64,000 nucleotides of DNA from Hanleya hanleyi (lineage: Eukaryota > Mollusca > Polyplacophora > Lepidopleurida > Hanleyidae), in NCBI GenBank assembly GCA_036873755.1, contig JAVTVY010018785.1:19349-83348 (forward strand), in the 5' to 3' direction. The position numbers and the translations under genes were made by a program. Of the stretch, positions 10,477 through 18,866 are shown one piece after another; the stretch's first letter is position 1; each line of letters opens with the position of its first letter. The notes under the pieces are model-generated. The model made no database searches and was not told the origin of the DNA. It worked only from the letters and a program-made list of their open reading frames with translations.

Positions 10477-11789
10477 TTAGGTAGAGAAGTCACACGGGAC
10501 GTTGCGCGCTTTGTCCACTTGAATGATGTTGTCAAACTCGGCGTAGCAGATCACATTGACGGTGCTCCGGAGGGCTCGTGCAAAGTGGATTTCCAACCGT
10601 AAATTGCCTTGCTTGGCGAGGGCCAGCTGATGGTCGTTCTCTAAGGTGGGGGTCAAATCGAAACAGAACAGCGTGTATCCGTTCGCGTAGTCCTCCCGAC
10701 TGATCATATTCCCTTCGTCCTGGTTCATTTGACCGGTGGCTGTAAACAGGCTCTGATAGGCTCGAATGAAATTCGCGCGCAGAAAGTTCGGTGGTAAGGC
10801 CGTGGCTGGGACCTGTTGTCCATCCACATGCAGGGCCACAAAATTGATGCCGAAATGTTTAAAGTCAAACGGGTTTTCTGGGTAGGCTCCGCTGAAACTG
10901 GTATTTTCCACACAGGCCAGGATCAATCGCTTGGGTAGTTCCCCCAGGAACAGGTTTTCTTTGTTGGCGCTCATATTTCCAGCAGACACAGAGAACACTT
11001 TGTTTGCACACGTCCGATAGGGTACTGGGCTGGTTTTGTCTCCAAGGCTTTGAGGTGTCCCAATTGAACGGCTGGATTCGGTTTCACTTTTCGGACATAC
11101 AGGACTGCGTCTTGGATGACAATCTTATAGTCAGCTGCATGCCCGTCTACGTTAGTGGCCATCAAGGCGAAGGTCGGAGGCACCCGTATCAGTCGGATTT
11201 TTATGGGGATCTTGTTCAAGAGGTATCGGTCTTGCATGAACATGTCTGCGTGCAGTCGACCCATGAGATCCACCGCGACGCCGTTCGCGGTCAAAGCCTT
11301 CCGTTTGTTATATCCCACATTGTCGTTCTCTACGCCCATGTGCTGGGCTGTGTCCTGGTAGAATAAAGCGGCTGTCAGTTGAGATTTTTTAGCCTCTCGC
11401 CCATGCGACAACAGCGTCTCGATGTAGGCTCGATAGGGGTACGTGTTGGTCGAGTCACTGATGAGTTTGTCGCTGAGAAATATATCCACCTGTTGAAACA
11501 TCGAGTGCAGCCAGAGATTCGTCGGGCCCACCGTTGCTTGGTCGACGATTCTGGAGCCATCTCCATTGACGATGTTGGCTTTCACATACAAGTATGTATG
11601 GGCTAAATCCACATAGGCCGTATCCGCATTACTAATGGTGAACTCGATGGGCCCTGTTGCGTTGATGCTGGAGAGCGGGAGATGCTCCACCCATAATCCT
11701 TGTTCGGCACTGGTCTGTGTGGGCGGGACGGTCCACAAATCAAATTCACTGTTGGTGGAGGGGCAGGACTCTGCGTGGATCAAGGACAT
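10477..11789 (-). pseudogene. Major capsid protein (hexon-like, double jelly roll), frameshifted
   Basis: The N-terminal part (10,971-11,789, 272 residues) and C-terminal part (10,477-10,998, 173 residues) lie in different frames. Together they span about 440 residues, the usual Polinton MCP length. They match the widespread family annotated in animal genomes as F54H12.2-like, which is the Polinton/adintovirus hexon homologue. Landmarks are SSINATGPIEF and DTYPYRAY-like surroundings (NTYPYRAYIETLL) in the first part, and LFLGELPKR and NPFDFKHF in the second. The first frame ends shortly after YPIGRV (near 10,990), where a single-base shift is needed to continue. I see no classical slippery heptamer at the join, so I favour mutation over programmed frameshifting. 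The stop is one base from the protease ATG; the start is 3 bp after the pVI-like stop. Confidence 0.88.
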
Positions 11790-11792
11790 GTT

Positions 11793-12197
11793 TTAAGAAA
11801 AGATATCCTGGGTCTTCGATGTGCGTCGTCGCTGGGTCGGTCGGCGACTGGTGCGTGGTCTCGGTGGTGCAGGTCTTTTATTCCCTACGGTGCGTTGTGC
11901 TTTGGCCACCAAGACGCCTCCTGCTTCTTTGGCCCGCCGTTTCAAGGCTTCTTTGGGTGCCGTACCCCCCAAGACATCACCGGCGACTTGCAGTCCACTG
12001 CGTACCGCTTGTTTGCCGATTGCTTTCACCCCACGCGTCACCAAGGGCAGGAACGTTTTGACGATGCTCCCGAGCATGTTCCCCAGTCCATGTCCTCGTT
12101 GCATGCGTGCACCACTAAAGACCGGAAGGCCACCGCCGGCCTGTTGGGCATAATAGTCCATATAGCTGCGTGCCTCGCACTCGTAAGGCACCTTCAT
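11793..12197 (-). CDS. pVI/pX-like minor virion protein
   Basis: A 134-residue basic protein. Residues 15-35 carry the recurring Polinton/adintovirus signature YYAQQAGGGLPVFSGAR with QRGHGLG after it. Residues 43-75 are an amphipathic/hydrophobic stretch, and residues 107-130 are rich in Arg, Pro and Thr, suggesting DNA contact. In adenovirus, protein VI is an internal capsid cement cleaved by the protease; AGGG-type sites here would fit adenain-like cleavage, which is inference. The ATG overlaps the minor-capsid stop (ATGA) and the gene is directly followed by the major capsid gene, the standard Polinton order. The frame is intact. Confidence 0.8.
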   Translation of the reverse strand: MKVPYECEARSYMDYYAQQAGGGLPVFSGARMQRGHGLGNMLGSIVKTFLPLVTRGVKAIGKQAVRSGLQVAGDVLGGTAPKEALKRRAKEAGGVLVAKAQRTVGNKRPAPPRPRTSRRPTQRRRTSKTQDIFS

Positions 12198-12962
12198 TCT
12201 ACAAAGTGGGGAGCACGTGCTTGTCGAAAATGAAATGTCAGCACCACTTTCCCGCGTTCGAATGCCACCGGTCGTCCCGTGTCATCTCTTATATCCACCG
12301 TGATAGTGTTGATGTCGGTTTGTCGTACGGGTAGGTAGAGCATGTGGGTGAAACTGTGGGTGACTTGATCTCCATACGTCTTTTTAATGGGCACCACCCG
12401 TAACAGAGGCGTGTTGATATCGCCCACGATGTGGTTGTCCACCACGTCCGAGTAGACGTAGAGTCCGCACATACCCGACTTCATATCCATCGGGATCTCG
12501 CCTTGGTGGGCGGTGGGACCAGCGAACGTCCGTAGATCGAAACCCAGCATTTGCTGTAGGATAGGACTCAGTACGACACTTGCGTTGGCGGTGACGATAA
12601 GCTGTGCCTTGTCGTTGTGTGCGTTGTAATCGAAGTCCACGTGATTCTTGAAGGGAAAGGATTTGATGGGTTTTGAAGTATTCGTGACCTCCCGTAGAGC
12701 CTTATAATGCAACAGTCTTGATAGCCCAGCCATGAACTCCTTGGGAGTATCGTATTGGCCTTCGGGGAGGGTGAATCGGGTGTCTTTTCCTTCGTAGGTC
12801 ACCTCGTACCACACTTCATTGGCTCGCACGTTGTACCACGAGGCCACATTCCCAGCGCCCAGGTAAATGCAACGGTTGCGGTAACTGGGTCACGTACTTG
12901 GCCAAGGTGTTGTCAGGAAACACATCCAGCGAACTGTTACTGGGTAGGGTGAGGTAAAACAT
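12194..12962 (-). pseudogene. Minor capsid (penton-like) protein, frameshifted near N-terminus
   Basis: The first about 40 codons run from the ATG at 12962 and carry the family's typical opening (MFYLTLPSNSS, then a WECG segment). The remaining 217 codons are in another frame, starting at a GTG at 12847 with WYNV close by. In the family the WEVG-like and WYNV-like motifs are separated by about ten residues. Here they nearly abut, so a small deletion of that connector probably shifted the frame. The rest (EGQYDTPKEFMAGL, SPILQQMLGF, GLYVYSDVV, FTHMLYLPV) looks complete and ends at the ATGA overlap with the pVI-like gene. Role by homology: single-jelly-roll vertex protein. Confidence 0.85.
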
Positions 12963-12995
12963 GGCGACTGAGCTGTCCTGCTGCTGCTGTTGGTT

Positions 12996-13850
12996 TTAAT
13001 ATGTGTTCCAGGCCTTGGGCGATTGTGTCCGGCGTCGTGTTTGTCGCGTTGACTTGCTACGTGTCACGGCTCTGGGGATGTGGGGTGTCCTGATCAAGGA
13101 TGGTTTTTTAAAGGTCTGAAAAGAAGGTGCCCGTTGTGGTGGTGGTGTTTTGGGGGGTGACTCCGGTTCCCATTCGGATTCCCAAGAAGGTAGTGGGCCA
13201 CTCGGCGATTGCTGGGTTCGCTGCATAAAGGCCCAGCGGTGGGGGTTCCCCACCAATTCCTGTGGTACATGCATGTCTTTCAAGCCTTGGGCGAAGACCT
13301 CCCATCCTCGAGGATCCGTGTGCGACCTGCGTTTACGCATCAGGTCATTCACTAAATCCGTGATGTGGGTCCCCGGGACCACCTGATTCTGTACCAGGAG
13401 TTCGCCTTTATCATTCCAAGTCATGTTAGGATTCTGTTTCATCCGTTGTAATACCAGGCCAGCTTGTTTCTTGAACGATGCAGGTACACTCTTCAGCACT
13501 TCGTCTTCCACCCACTGTGGGACTGTGGGTGGTACCCCTGGTAATGGCGGCTGTTGGAGCGGTGCTGAGGTCGGCGGCGTGTCACGTGGTGGTGGTGGTG
13601 GTGGTGGGGTAGAGAGGGTTTTGTATTGGTCCATGAACGTCATGTACCGTTGAAGCGTCTCATTGTACCGTTGTATTTTCTCACTGTCGCTTAACCCCGG
13701 TCTCTGTAAGATCTGTTGCATCTCTCCATCCAGGGTGTTTATGGTCTTCACCGTAGGTGGGACAGGGTAGGGCGATGGAGGTTTTGAAGCAACCGTGGTT
13801 CGACGAGGACCATTTTTTTCGTGTGGTTCATTGTCGGCCGAAGAGTCCAC
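12996..13850 (-). CDS. Polinton-associated protein of unknown function (284 aa)
   Basis: Intact 284-residue frame. Residues 40-75 (EMQQILQRPGLSDSEKIQRY...LQRYM) are predicted coiled coil or helix. Residues 82-88 are a proline run. Residues about 110-225 form a conserved-looking region with WNDKGELLVQNQVVPGTHI and GWEVFAQGL. The C-terminal 35 residues are rich in Arg, Lys, Ser and Thr, suggesting nucleic-acid contact. I recognise the combination of the LQRY segment and the GE...VPGTHI segment from ORFs beside capsid genes in invertebrate Polintons; no biochemical role is known to me. The start overlaps the next gene upstream by 23 bp, and the stop is about 30 bp before the minor-capsid ATG. 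Confidence 0.65.
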   Translation of the reverse strand: MDSSADNEPHEKNGPRRTTVASKPPSPYPVPPTVKTINTLDGEMQQILQRPGLSDSEKIQRYNETLQRYMTFMDQYKTLSTPPPPPPPRDTPPTSAPLQQPPLPGVPPTVPQWVEDEVLKSVPASFKKQAGLVLQRMKQNPNMTWNDKGELLVQNQVVPGTHITDLVNDLMRKRRSHTDPRGWEVFAQGLKDMHVPQELVGNPHRWAFMQRTQQSPSGPLPSWESEWEPESPPKTPPPQRAPSFQTFKKPSLIRTPHIPRAVTRSKSTRQTRRRTQSPKAWNTY

Positions 13851-14178
13851 CCAATACTGGACCCAACACGGAAGCGGCCAACGGTGCTAAGATGGCCCCG
13901 AGAAAGCCGCCTTTCTGTAACACCTTTTTCTTTTGTGTTTGGGGGACCCGCTTCTGGACTAGGGTTCGAAGACCTGTCTTATGCTTGGCCAACTTGGTCT
14001 TCTGAGCCGGAGTCAGTGGTACGTTGCCTTTTAACAGGTTGTACCCGATCTCGCACAGACAGCGTACAAGGTCAGGGTCCGCACCGCGTGCAATGGTTCG
14101 GACCAACTCGGGTGGGGCCGTCTTCAATACACGGAGCGTCGGAGCGTGCTTCCGTACTCGCACAGACATCATGTACAA
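13828..14178 (-). CDS. Small basic Polinton-associated protein with Gly/Ala-rich hydrophobic tail
   Basis: Intact 116-residue frame; a start at the in-frame ATG at 14169 (MSVRVRK) is equally possible. The central motif LLKGNVPLTPAQKTKLAKHK is strongly recurrent in small proteins encoded within Polinton and adintovirus-like elements. It is followed by a basic block (QKKKVLQK) and a C-terminal hydrophobic Gly/Ala/Leu stretch beginning GGFLGAIL. The basic body with a membrane-active-looking tail suggests a core or minor virion protein; function is unproven. It lies just downstream of a TATA-like GATAAAAAG near 14,205. Confidence 0.7.
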   Translation of the reverse strand: MYMMSVRVRKHAPTLRVLKTAPPELVRTIARGADPDLVRCLCEIGYNLLKGNVPLTPAQKTKLAKHKTGLRTLVQKRVPQTQKKKVLQKGGFLGAILAPLAASVLGPVLGGLFGRQ

Positions 14179-14262
14179 CTAATGCTAGAACCCACGACTC
14201 TGCTCTTTTTATCTACTTCAGAGAACAGAGACAAAGTCAACCATGCTGTGGTATTAATTCTT

Positions 14263-14268
14263 TTTATT
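14263..14268 (-). terminator. Polyadenylation signal after the ATPase gene
   Basis: AATAAA on the minus strand, about 60 bp downstream of the ATPase stop codon and just upstream of the next gene's TATA-like region. Confidence 0.45.
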
Positions 14269-14326
14269 ATGCCCATCATCAAACACACAGCCCCCAGCTG
14301 GGGGCGCCACTGTGGATGTGTTTACA

Positions 14327-14992
14327 TTATTTTTGCATGTACATGTACACGTGGTGGGTCTCTCCGGGAAAGATGCCGGTCCGTAGTCGAAGGTGGTCGG
14401 GGGTGGCTTGCTTGAGGTCGAAGAGCATATACCCGTGCTGAGGGGTTGTGGCATCTTTAAAGGCTTCCAACGCAAACGGTGTGCGGCCAGGATACATCTG
14501 TCGCGCCAGGCGCAGCAGTTGAGTGGTATCTCTCGGGTTTTTGAAGACCACCAGGTAGTGGGCATTTAAGCTGAAGTTCCGATGTTCTTTGTTTTTACTG
14601 AACAGATTCTGCACAATGTAGATGATGCTGAGCCGTCGATGATGGCTGCCTTTGGTAAAGAATTGGGTGACCCGCGCATCCGTCTCCGCCATGAGATCAT
14701 CCAGAACCAGCAAGGTGTCCGGTTCCAAATCGGCCAGGTTAGGTAGGCCTTCCACGAACGTGATGTGGGGCATTACTGCATACGCTTCCTGCCATTCTCC
14801 GTAACACCACACGACTCGGGCAATGGGTGGGGTGATCATGCTGTCGGCGTGTTGAAGGAGCTTCCTGACGAAGTGCGTTTTGCCGGAACCCGTCGGTCCT
14901 GCGATGACGCAAGTGAAGGGATGCTGCCACCGAGGGTCTATGGTTCGAGGTGTATCCGTTGTCGTGGTAACCCGCTCTTGTAAATTTGGCAC
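14327..14992 (-). CDS. FtsK/HerA-type genome-packaging ATPase (Polinton ATP)
   Basis: Intact 221-residue frame. Residues 32-39 are a canonical Walker A (GPTGSGKT) preceded by HPFTCVIA. Residues 94-100 are Walker B (LLVLDDL). IIYIVQN (123-129) is the sensor segment typical of A32-like packaging ATPases, and downstream KNPRDTTQLLRLA is also typical of the Polinton family. The enzyme would pump DNA into capsids using ATP. It is normal for this family in length. The N-terminus overlaps the end of the small membrane-protein frame in a different reading frame. Confidence 0.9.
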   Translation of the reverse strand: MPNLQERVTTTTDTPRTIDPRWQHPFTCVIAGPTGSGKTHFVRKLLQHADSMITPPIARVVWCYGEWQEAYAVMPHITFVEGLPNLADLEPDTLLVLDDLMAETDARVTQFFTKGSHHRRLSIIYIVQNLFSKNKEHRNFSLNAHYLVVFKNPRDTTQLLRLARQMYPGRTPFALEAFKDATTPQHGYMLFDLKQATPDHLRLRTGIFPGETHHVYMYMQK

Positions 14993-15212
14993 GAGTGAAC
15001 TGGAGTGGTGGTGGTGGGTACAACGTCGGTCGGCGTTGTCTGTTCACTGTGAGGGATGATGGTGGTGGGTACAACGTGCTGACATAGGCTACGTCGTAAA
15101 ACACACCTCCGTACAACACACTCAGCAGGCTTAGCAGTATCACCACAAAGCCCATTTGCGCTTTGCGCGTTTTGGGAGACGCTGTGTTCAGAGGCAGCTG
15201 CTGTTTGTCCAT
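14739..15212 (-). CDS. Small single-pass membrane protein (unrecognised)
   Basis: 157-residue frame from the ATG at 15212 with a TATA box (TATAAAG) about 50 bp upstream, which is why I call it a gene and choose this start. Residues 20-40 (beginning GFVVILLSLLSV) are a single transmembrane segment after a basic N-terminus (KTRKAQ). Two YPPP repeats follow. The last about 75 codons overlap the ATPase gene in another frame and may not be meaningful, so the real product may be functionally just the first half. Small membrane proteins are common in Polintons; I do not recognise this one. Confidence 0.45.
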   Translation of the reverse strand: MDKQQLPLNTASPKTRKAQMGFVVILLSLLSVLYGGVFYDVAYVSTLYPPPSSLTVNRQRRPTLYPPPPLQFTRAKFTRAGYHDNGYTSNHRPSVAASLHLRHRRTDGFRQNALRQEAPSTRRQHDHPTHCPSRVVLRRMAGSVCSNAPHHVRGRPT

Positions 15213-15260
15213 AGCACTGTTGTCGGACGTGGAATGAAGGATGACGGCAGTGGTGTCTGG

Positions 15261-15267
15261 CTTTATA
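15261..15267 (-). promoter_or_regulatory. TATA box of small membrane-protein gene
   Basis: TATAAAG preceded by CGAG on the minus strand, about 50 bp before the ATG at 15212 and at the extreme 3' end of the integrase gene. Confidence 0.55.
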
Positions 15268-16335
15268 CTCGTTTCACCTGGTTGGCAGCGACCCAGGAAT
15301 TGAAGGAACTGGGCCAGCCTTGCCATTTGACGAAATGAAACAGTTTGCCACGTCGACGTTCCGTTTTCAAAATCTGCTCCACCGTGTAGTAGTCTTGCTG
15401 TGTTTTTACGACAGGCTGTAATTCCGTCTCGTAAAACGTCCCTAGCAACGTTCCCCTTGAAGATCGTCCAGTTCATAGACTCGCTGCTGTCGGGGTAGGC
15501 GCTGTTTAATCAGGAAGTGCTCATTGCTCCAGTTGGGCAAGTAACTTTTCTCAAATTGACCTTTGACTTTACTGATCCGTACAGGGTCCTTGACCTTGAA
15601 CACCGCCTTCGTCGTTCGCTGCGATTGGCTGGGCTACAAGACACGCCGGACTTGGGCTTCATTGCGTTGGGTCACGGTAATGGGGGCTCTCTCTATACTC
15701 CGGTGATAGGCTCGATTGTAACCACTCACAAGTTTCGGGAGAACGTCGATGTACCGCCTTGTATTCTTATAGGTGAAATATTTATACATACGGCCTTTGA
15801 ATGTCCTGTTGAACCTTTCCACCACGGAAGCCTTAGTCTCGTTGTACGTATGGAAGAAAAACACCTTCTGGGCTTTCAGAAACTGTTGGAACGGTCTGTT
15901 GAGGAATTCCGTGCCCTCGTCGGTTTGCAAATACAAAGGTTTGCGCCCGGTCTTGAAGATGTCTTTGAACGCCGCTATGAGATTCGCCCCCGTTTTCGTC
16001 CGGATGGGTACCACCCACGCATACTTCGATAGGATATCGATGCACGTCAAGATATACCGATTCCCATCGTTGTGTTTGGCAAAGGCGCTCATATCGACCA
16101 AATCCGCTTGCCACTGGGCATCTATTCCTCCCACGATGACCCGGTTCCGTAGAAAATGGCGACGGACAGATCGATGTAAGGTATAGGTGTCTTGTTTTCT
16201 TAACCAATCTCGGACTTGGGCACGGTGTATCCCCTGGGGTTTGGCCGCTCGATAGAGAGCCGACAATGCACTATAGGCCGCCGGACTGCCGGGACTGTAG
16301 TATAAGTTATCCAACACCTTCTCCCAGCGCTTCAT
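15263..16335 (-). pseudogene. Polinton integrase (retroviral-type DDE with chromodomain), broken into three frames
   Basis: The first frame (15,634-16,335) holds the N-terminal domain and the complete catalytic core: Asp78 in WQADLVDM, Asp139 in QTDEGTEF and Glu173 in SVVERFNRT, an integrase D,D,E arrangement. It stops after the core. A second frame (about 15,435-15,620) encodes the SH3-like domain (VRISKVKGQFEKSYLPNW). A third (15,263-15,448) encodes the link GTFYETELQPV and a chromodomain (YTVEQIL, VKWQGWP, NSWV). At least two indels, near 15,630 and 15,435, are therefore needed to explain it. The catalytic residues survive but the product would lose both C-terminal domains. In intact Polintons this enzyme integrates the element by its TIRs. 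A TATA box lies 36 bp before the ATG. Confidence 0.88.
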
Positions 16336-16369
16336 GGTGACAAATGATGATGGACCCTGGCTCTATCGT

Positions 16370-16832
16370 TTATTTATAACGGGTATATCTTGGGCCGGAG
16401 TTTCTTTCTGATTTTCTTCGTTGGCTTCCAGTGTCCATGGTAAATGACCAGTCCAACTCGTCTGATGACCGCTTGATAAGCACTTGATCCACATCTACCA
16501 CGGCATCTTCCAATGCAGACCATAGATCAGGGTGAAGGGTAAAATGCACTGTACCCCCATCTAGCCGAGCCAATTGAGCAAAGAAAGGGGCCGCGTCGGA
16601 TGTACACATCGTGACACAAGTGGATGAGGTCGCCGTCCAGTTCACCAGACAACACCCGTTTGAATTTGGTCCAGCCCTCTCGGGACAGACGAATGTGAGC
16701 CGGGCACGGTTGTGTAAGGTCCGCATCACAGATGTCCCCCACCTCCTCCATGATATCGACCTTATCCGCATAAACGTGCAGGAAGACCTCGGGGGTCAAG
16801 CTGAGATACGCCCGTATTATATGCTCCGTCAT
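16370..16832 (-). pseudogene. Unrecognised Polinton gene, copy 1 (frameshifted)
   Basis: The N-terminal part runs from the ATG at 16832 (motifs LHVYADKVDI, REGWTKFKRVLSGELDG, CHDVYIRRG). The C-terminal part, in another frame down to 16370, carries GTVHFTLHPDLWSALEDAV, an acidic link and a basic tail. The frames swap near 16,590. A second copy at 16,913-17,891 has the same order of motifs, which confirms that the two frames belong to one protein. The pattern of short strands followed by a W-containing helix, seen twice, recalls PC4-like single-strand-DNA-binding folds found in some Polintons, but this is only a suggestion. It has its own TATA box. Confidence 0.5.
16371..16378 (-). promoter_or_regulatory. 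TATA box of integrase gene
   Basis: TATAAATA on the minus strand, 36 bp upstream of the integrase ATG at 16335. It abuts the stop codon of the gene before it, so promoter and upstream gene share almost no spacer. Confidence 0.6.
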
Positions 16833-16871
16833 GGTCAGTACGTGAATGGTACAAGATTTGACTGTCTCTCG

Positions 16872-16879
16872 TATTTATA
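16872..16879 (-). promoter_or_regulatory. TATA box of unknown gene copy 1
   Basis: TATAAATACGAG on the minus strand, 40 bp upstream of the ATG at 16832. The identical 12-mer precedes copy 2, so the promoter was duplicated with the gene. Confidence 0.6.
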
Positions 16880-16912
16880 GGGAGAACCCCGTGAGATCAA
16901 AGGATCGGGTGG

Positions 16913-17891
16913 TCAAAGTGTAGCCGGGTAATCAATGGCATCGTCGTCTGGTTCATTGCTAGACATTTGTTCATTGGGTTCTGCCGCCGCTTCTCTCAGG
17001 GCACGAGCCCACTCCAAATCGTCTGATGACCGCTCGTCCGGTGTAAACAGCTGGTCCACGATAAGCACCACTTTCTCGAAGGCTGTCCACAGATCGGGGT
17101 CTAGGGTGAATTACAAGCGTCTAATCCGTCATTCATAATCCAGCCGTCGTCCATTAGAGAATATCCGCGTCCATAATCCAAATTACAACACATATAAGGG
17201 AAGACCTATTCCATATTCCACATAACAGTATTAGCACCAAATTCAAAAGGACAGTCATAGTATACATAAACATAGGCTTGTTTCCAGCAAGAGAGAAGCG
17301 GTCAACAGTTTTCAATGATGCCGACAAGACATCATGATGTTCCAAAAATATCAAATCCGTATCGCTGATCAGTATTCTTAATCCATAATATTCGTTGTAA
17401 AGTCGTCATCTAAAGAATGATGTATCTCAGTCACGCTTTGATTGTGACTGTTCATATGAGTACCATGAGGATCTTGAAGTACATGGGTTCATACGGCCCC
17501 TATTCCCGGGTTAAGCGGAATTAGACACAAGTTACGAAACGTAGCGCCATAAATCTTGCACGCTACGTTCGTATTTTGCTCGCGTAGGGTCTTGGTAGCG
17601 GCCCAGGCGTGGGAAGAAATGTCCACGGTGTACGTAGATGGCATTGTCTATGTGGATGAGGTGTCCGTCGAGCTCGCCGCTCAGCACCCGTTTAAATTTG
17701 GTCCAGCCGTCACGGTGTAGCGTAACCGTATTCGATACGGTCTCAGCGCGCGACCAGCAAACATCTCCACGGTATTCCACGAGGGTGACTTTATCTCCAT
17801 ATACGTGTAATCCCACCCGGGGTGTAAGGGGAAGGATGGCTCGTAGAACTGGTGACATGGTTGACCCAATGACGATCGTTGAATGACGCAC
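16913..17891 (-). pseudogene. Unrecognised Polinton gene, copy 2, split by a retroelement
   Basis: The N-terminal part (17,581-17,891; LHVYGDKV, RDGWTKFKRVLSGELDG, NAIYVHRGHFF) and C-terminal part (16,913-17,109; FTLDPDLWTAFEKVV, then an acidic tail) are separated by 471 bp of Penelope-like sequence. The N-terminal frame runs through the insertion boundary and ends at the retroelement's own stop, giving a 119-codon chimeric frame (17,532-17,891) whose last 15 or so residues (KYERSVQDLWRYVS) belong to the retroelement. Copy 2 resembles copy 1 in every motif but with many substitutions, so the duplication is not recent. Confidence 0.6.
17110..17580 (-). mobile_element. 5'-truncated Penelope-like retroelement fragment inside the Polinton
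   Basis: 471 bp closely matching the 3' ends of the Penelope-like copies at 23.3, 52.6 and 55.4 kb: the last codons of the reverse-transcriptase ORF (KYERSVQDLW), the UTR box with AGTACATGGGTTCATACGGC, and the terminal GACGCTTGTAA. TAGGGT occurs next to both junctions, slightly offset, and may be part of a target duplication. It interrupts unknown gene copy 2. Confidence 0.85.
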
Positions 17892-17908
17892 ACTGTGTCT
17901 GACCCTCG

Positions 17909-17916
17909 TATTTATA
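17909..17916 (-). promoter_or_regulatory. TATA box of unknown gene copy 2
   Basis: TATAAATACGAG on the minus strand, about 20 bp before the most upstream ATG (17,891). An internal ATG (MSPVLRAIL, near 17,858) would give spacing closer to that of copy 1 and may be the true start. Confidence 0.6.
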
Positions 17917-17930
17917 GTCAGGTCCCACTG

Positions 17931-18257
17931 TCAATGCCACAGCGCCAGGGTCAATAGGGCACAGACCATGACTAGGCCAACCAGCCGTCGCTGATTCCGG
18001 CGTGAGCGCTCGTGGTCCATAGCCGGAGCATCAAGGATGGCTGTCATAGTCCAGTAGTGGTGAGTGATGGCACACCTCTCCATCGAGTGCACTCTGTCGA
18101 CGACCGCTTCTGTGAACTCGTTCAGGATCTGGCGTCGCCCCTCGTTGTCGTCGCCATCTGAAAACATGGACCGAACCACTGCTCGGTAACTTGTGAGCGA
18201 ATTAACCACGGTCGCATGCTGTAAAATGCGAGTCGCATAGGGACGGGTGTCCGTCAT
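17931..18257 (-). CDS. Small tail-anchored protein (unrecognised), first gene of the Polinton
   Basis: Intact 108-residue frame. The body is polar and predicted helical with an acidic turn (FSDGDDNEG, 32-40). It ends in RSRRNQRR followed by a 16-residue hydrophobic segment (LVGLVMVCALLTLALW, 92-107) and a single His, which is a classical tail anchor. A TATA box lies about 45 bp upstream. It is the gene nearest the right TIR. I do not recognise the family; a role at a membrane is inference from the anchor. Confidence 0.55.
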   Translation of the reverse strand: MTDTRPYATRILQHATVVNSLTSYRAVVRSMFSDGDDNEGRRQILNEFTEAVVDRVHSMERCAITHHYWTMTAILDAPAMDHERSRRNQRRLVGLVMVCALLTLALWH

Positions 18258-18301
18258 GGCTCTGAAACCGTAGGAATGGAGGTGTAGGATCCAGAGCGAC
18301 G

Positions 18302-18308
18302 TGTTTTA
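18302..18308 (-). promoter_or_regulatory. TATA box of tail-anchored protein gene
   Basis: TATAAAAC on the minus strand, about 45 bp upstream of the ATG at 18257. Confidence 0.55.
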
Positions 18309-18309
18309 T

Positions 18310-18866
18310 AGACCATGTCACACATGCGCGCCTAGACGTAGCTCTACGGGTGTAGTCCGTGATACGTACTATTCTGATGGGTTAGTCCAAAAAAGAGAGC
18401 AACAACAACAACAAAGATTACAGCGCCGGAGGATCCCCTGGAAAATCTTCTCCACGTCTCATGGTATAGCTCCGGTGAGGCAGGCTCAGGCTTGTGAGGC
18501 AGGCTCAGGCTGGTCAGGTCAAGCAGGCCAATGAATGCAGTATTGCCCTAAACATTCCCACTTTTATACACCTACATAGAAGTACCCGGATGTAGGCGCG
18601 GACGTAGGCGAAAGAATCCCAGTACCCGGATGTAGGTGCAGACGTGAGCGAAATTCTAGTACCCGTCCATTGGTTCTTTTATCGATCGCTCATTGGCTCT
18701 TTTTCTCGACCGCTGATTGGTCCAAATGGACCTGCCCATCCTTCCCAGGTTAATTTACAATCCCCTTTTTGGGGTCAAGCTGTGTATATCGATGCCGCAA
18801 CATTGTTGCCGAACCTTGCCGAAAGGGAGACCTTTTGACCTGGATGTGACCTTTGACCTTTTCACT
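18310..18866. other. Polinton subterminal non-coding region with short direct repeats
   Basis: No gene recognised. It contains (AAC)n near 18,400, three AGGCAGGCTCAGGCT-like repeats at 18,478-18,515, two copies of AGTACCCGGATGTAGG (near 18,580 and 18,622), and TGTGACCTTTGACC near 18,845 that also occurs at 5.1 kb. Confidence 0.55.

Noticed and set aside
10477..10998. Programmed -1 frameshift to join the two major-capsid frames
   Set aside because: No canonical X XXY YYZ slippery heptamer in the zero frame at the junction, and Polinton capsids are normally encoded in one frame.
11004..13653. Several long plus-strand frames opposite the capsid genes
   Set aside because: Antisense shadows of GC-rich coding sequence; the minus strand carries the recognisable proteins.
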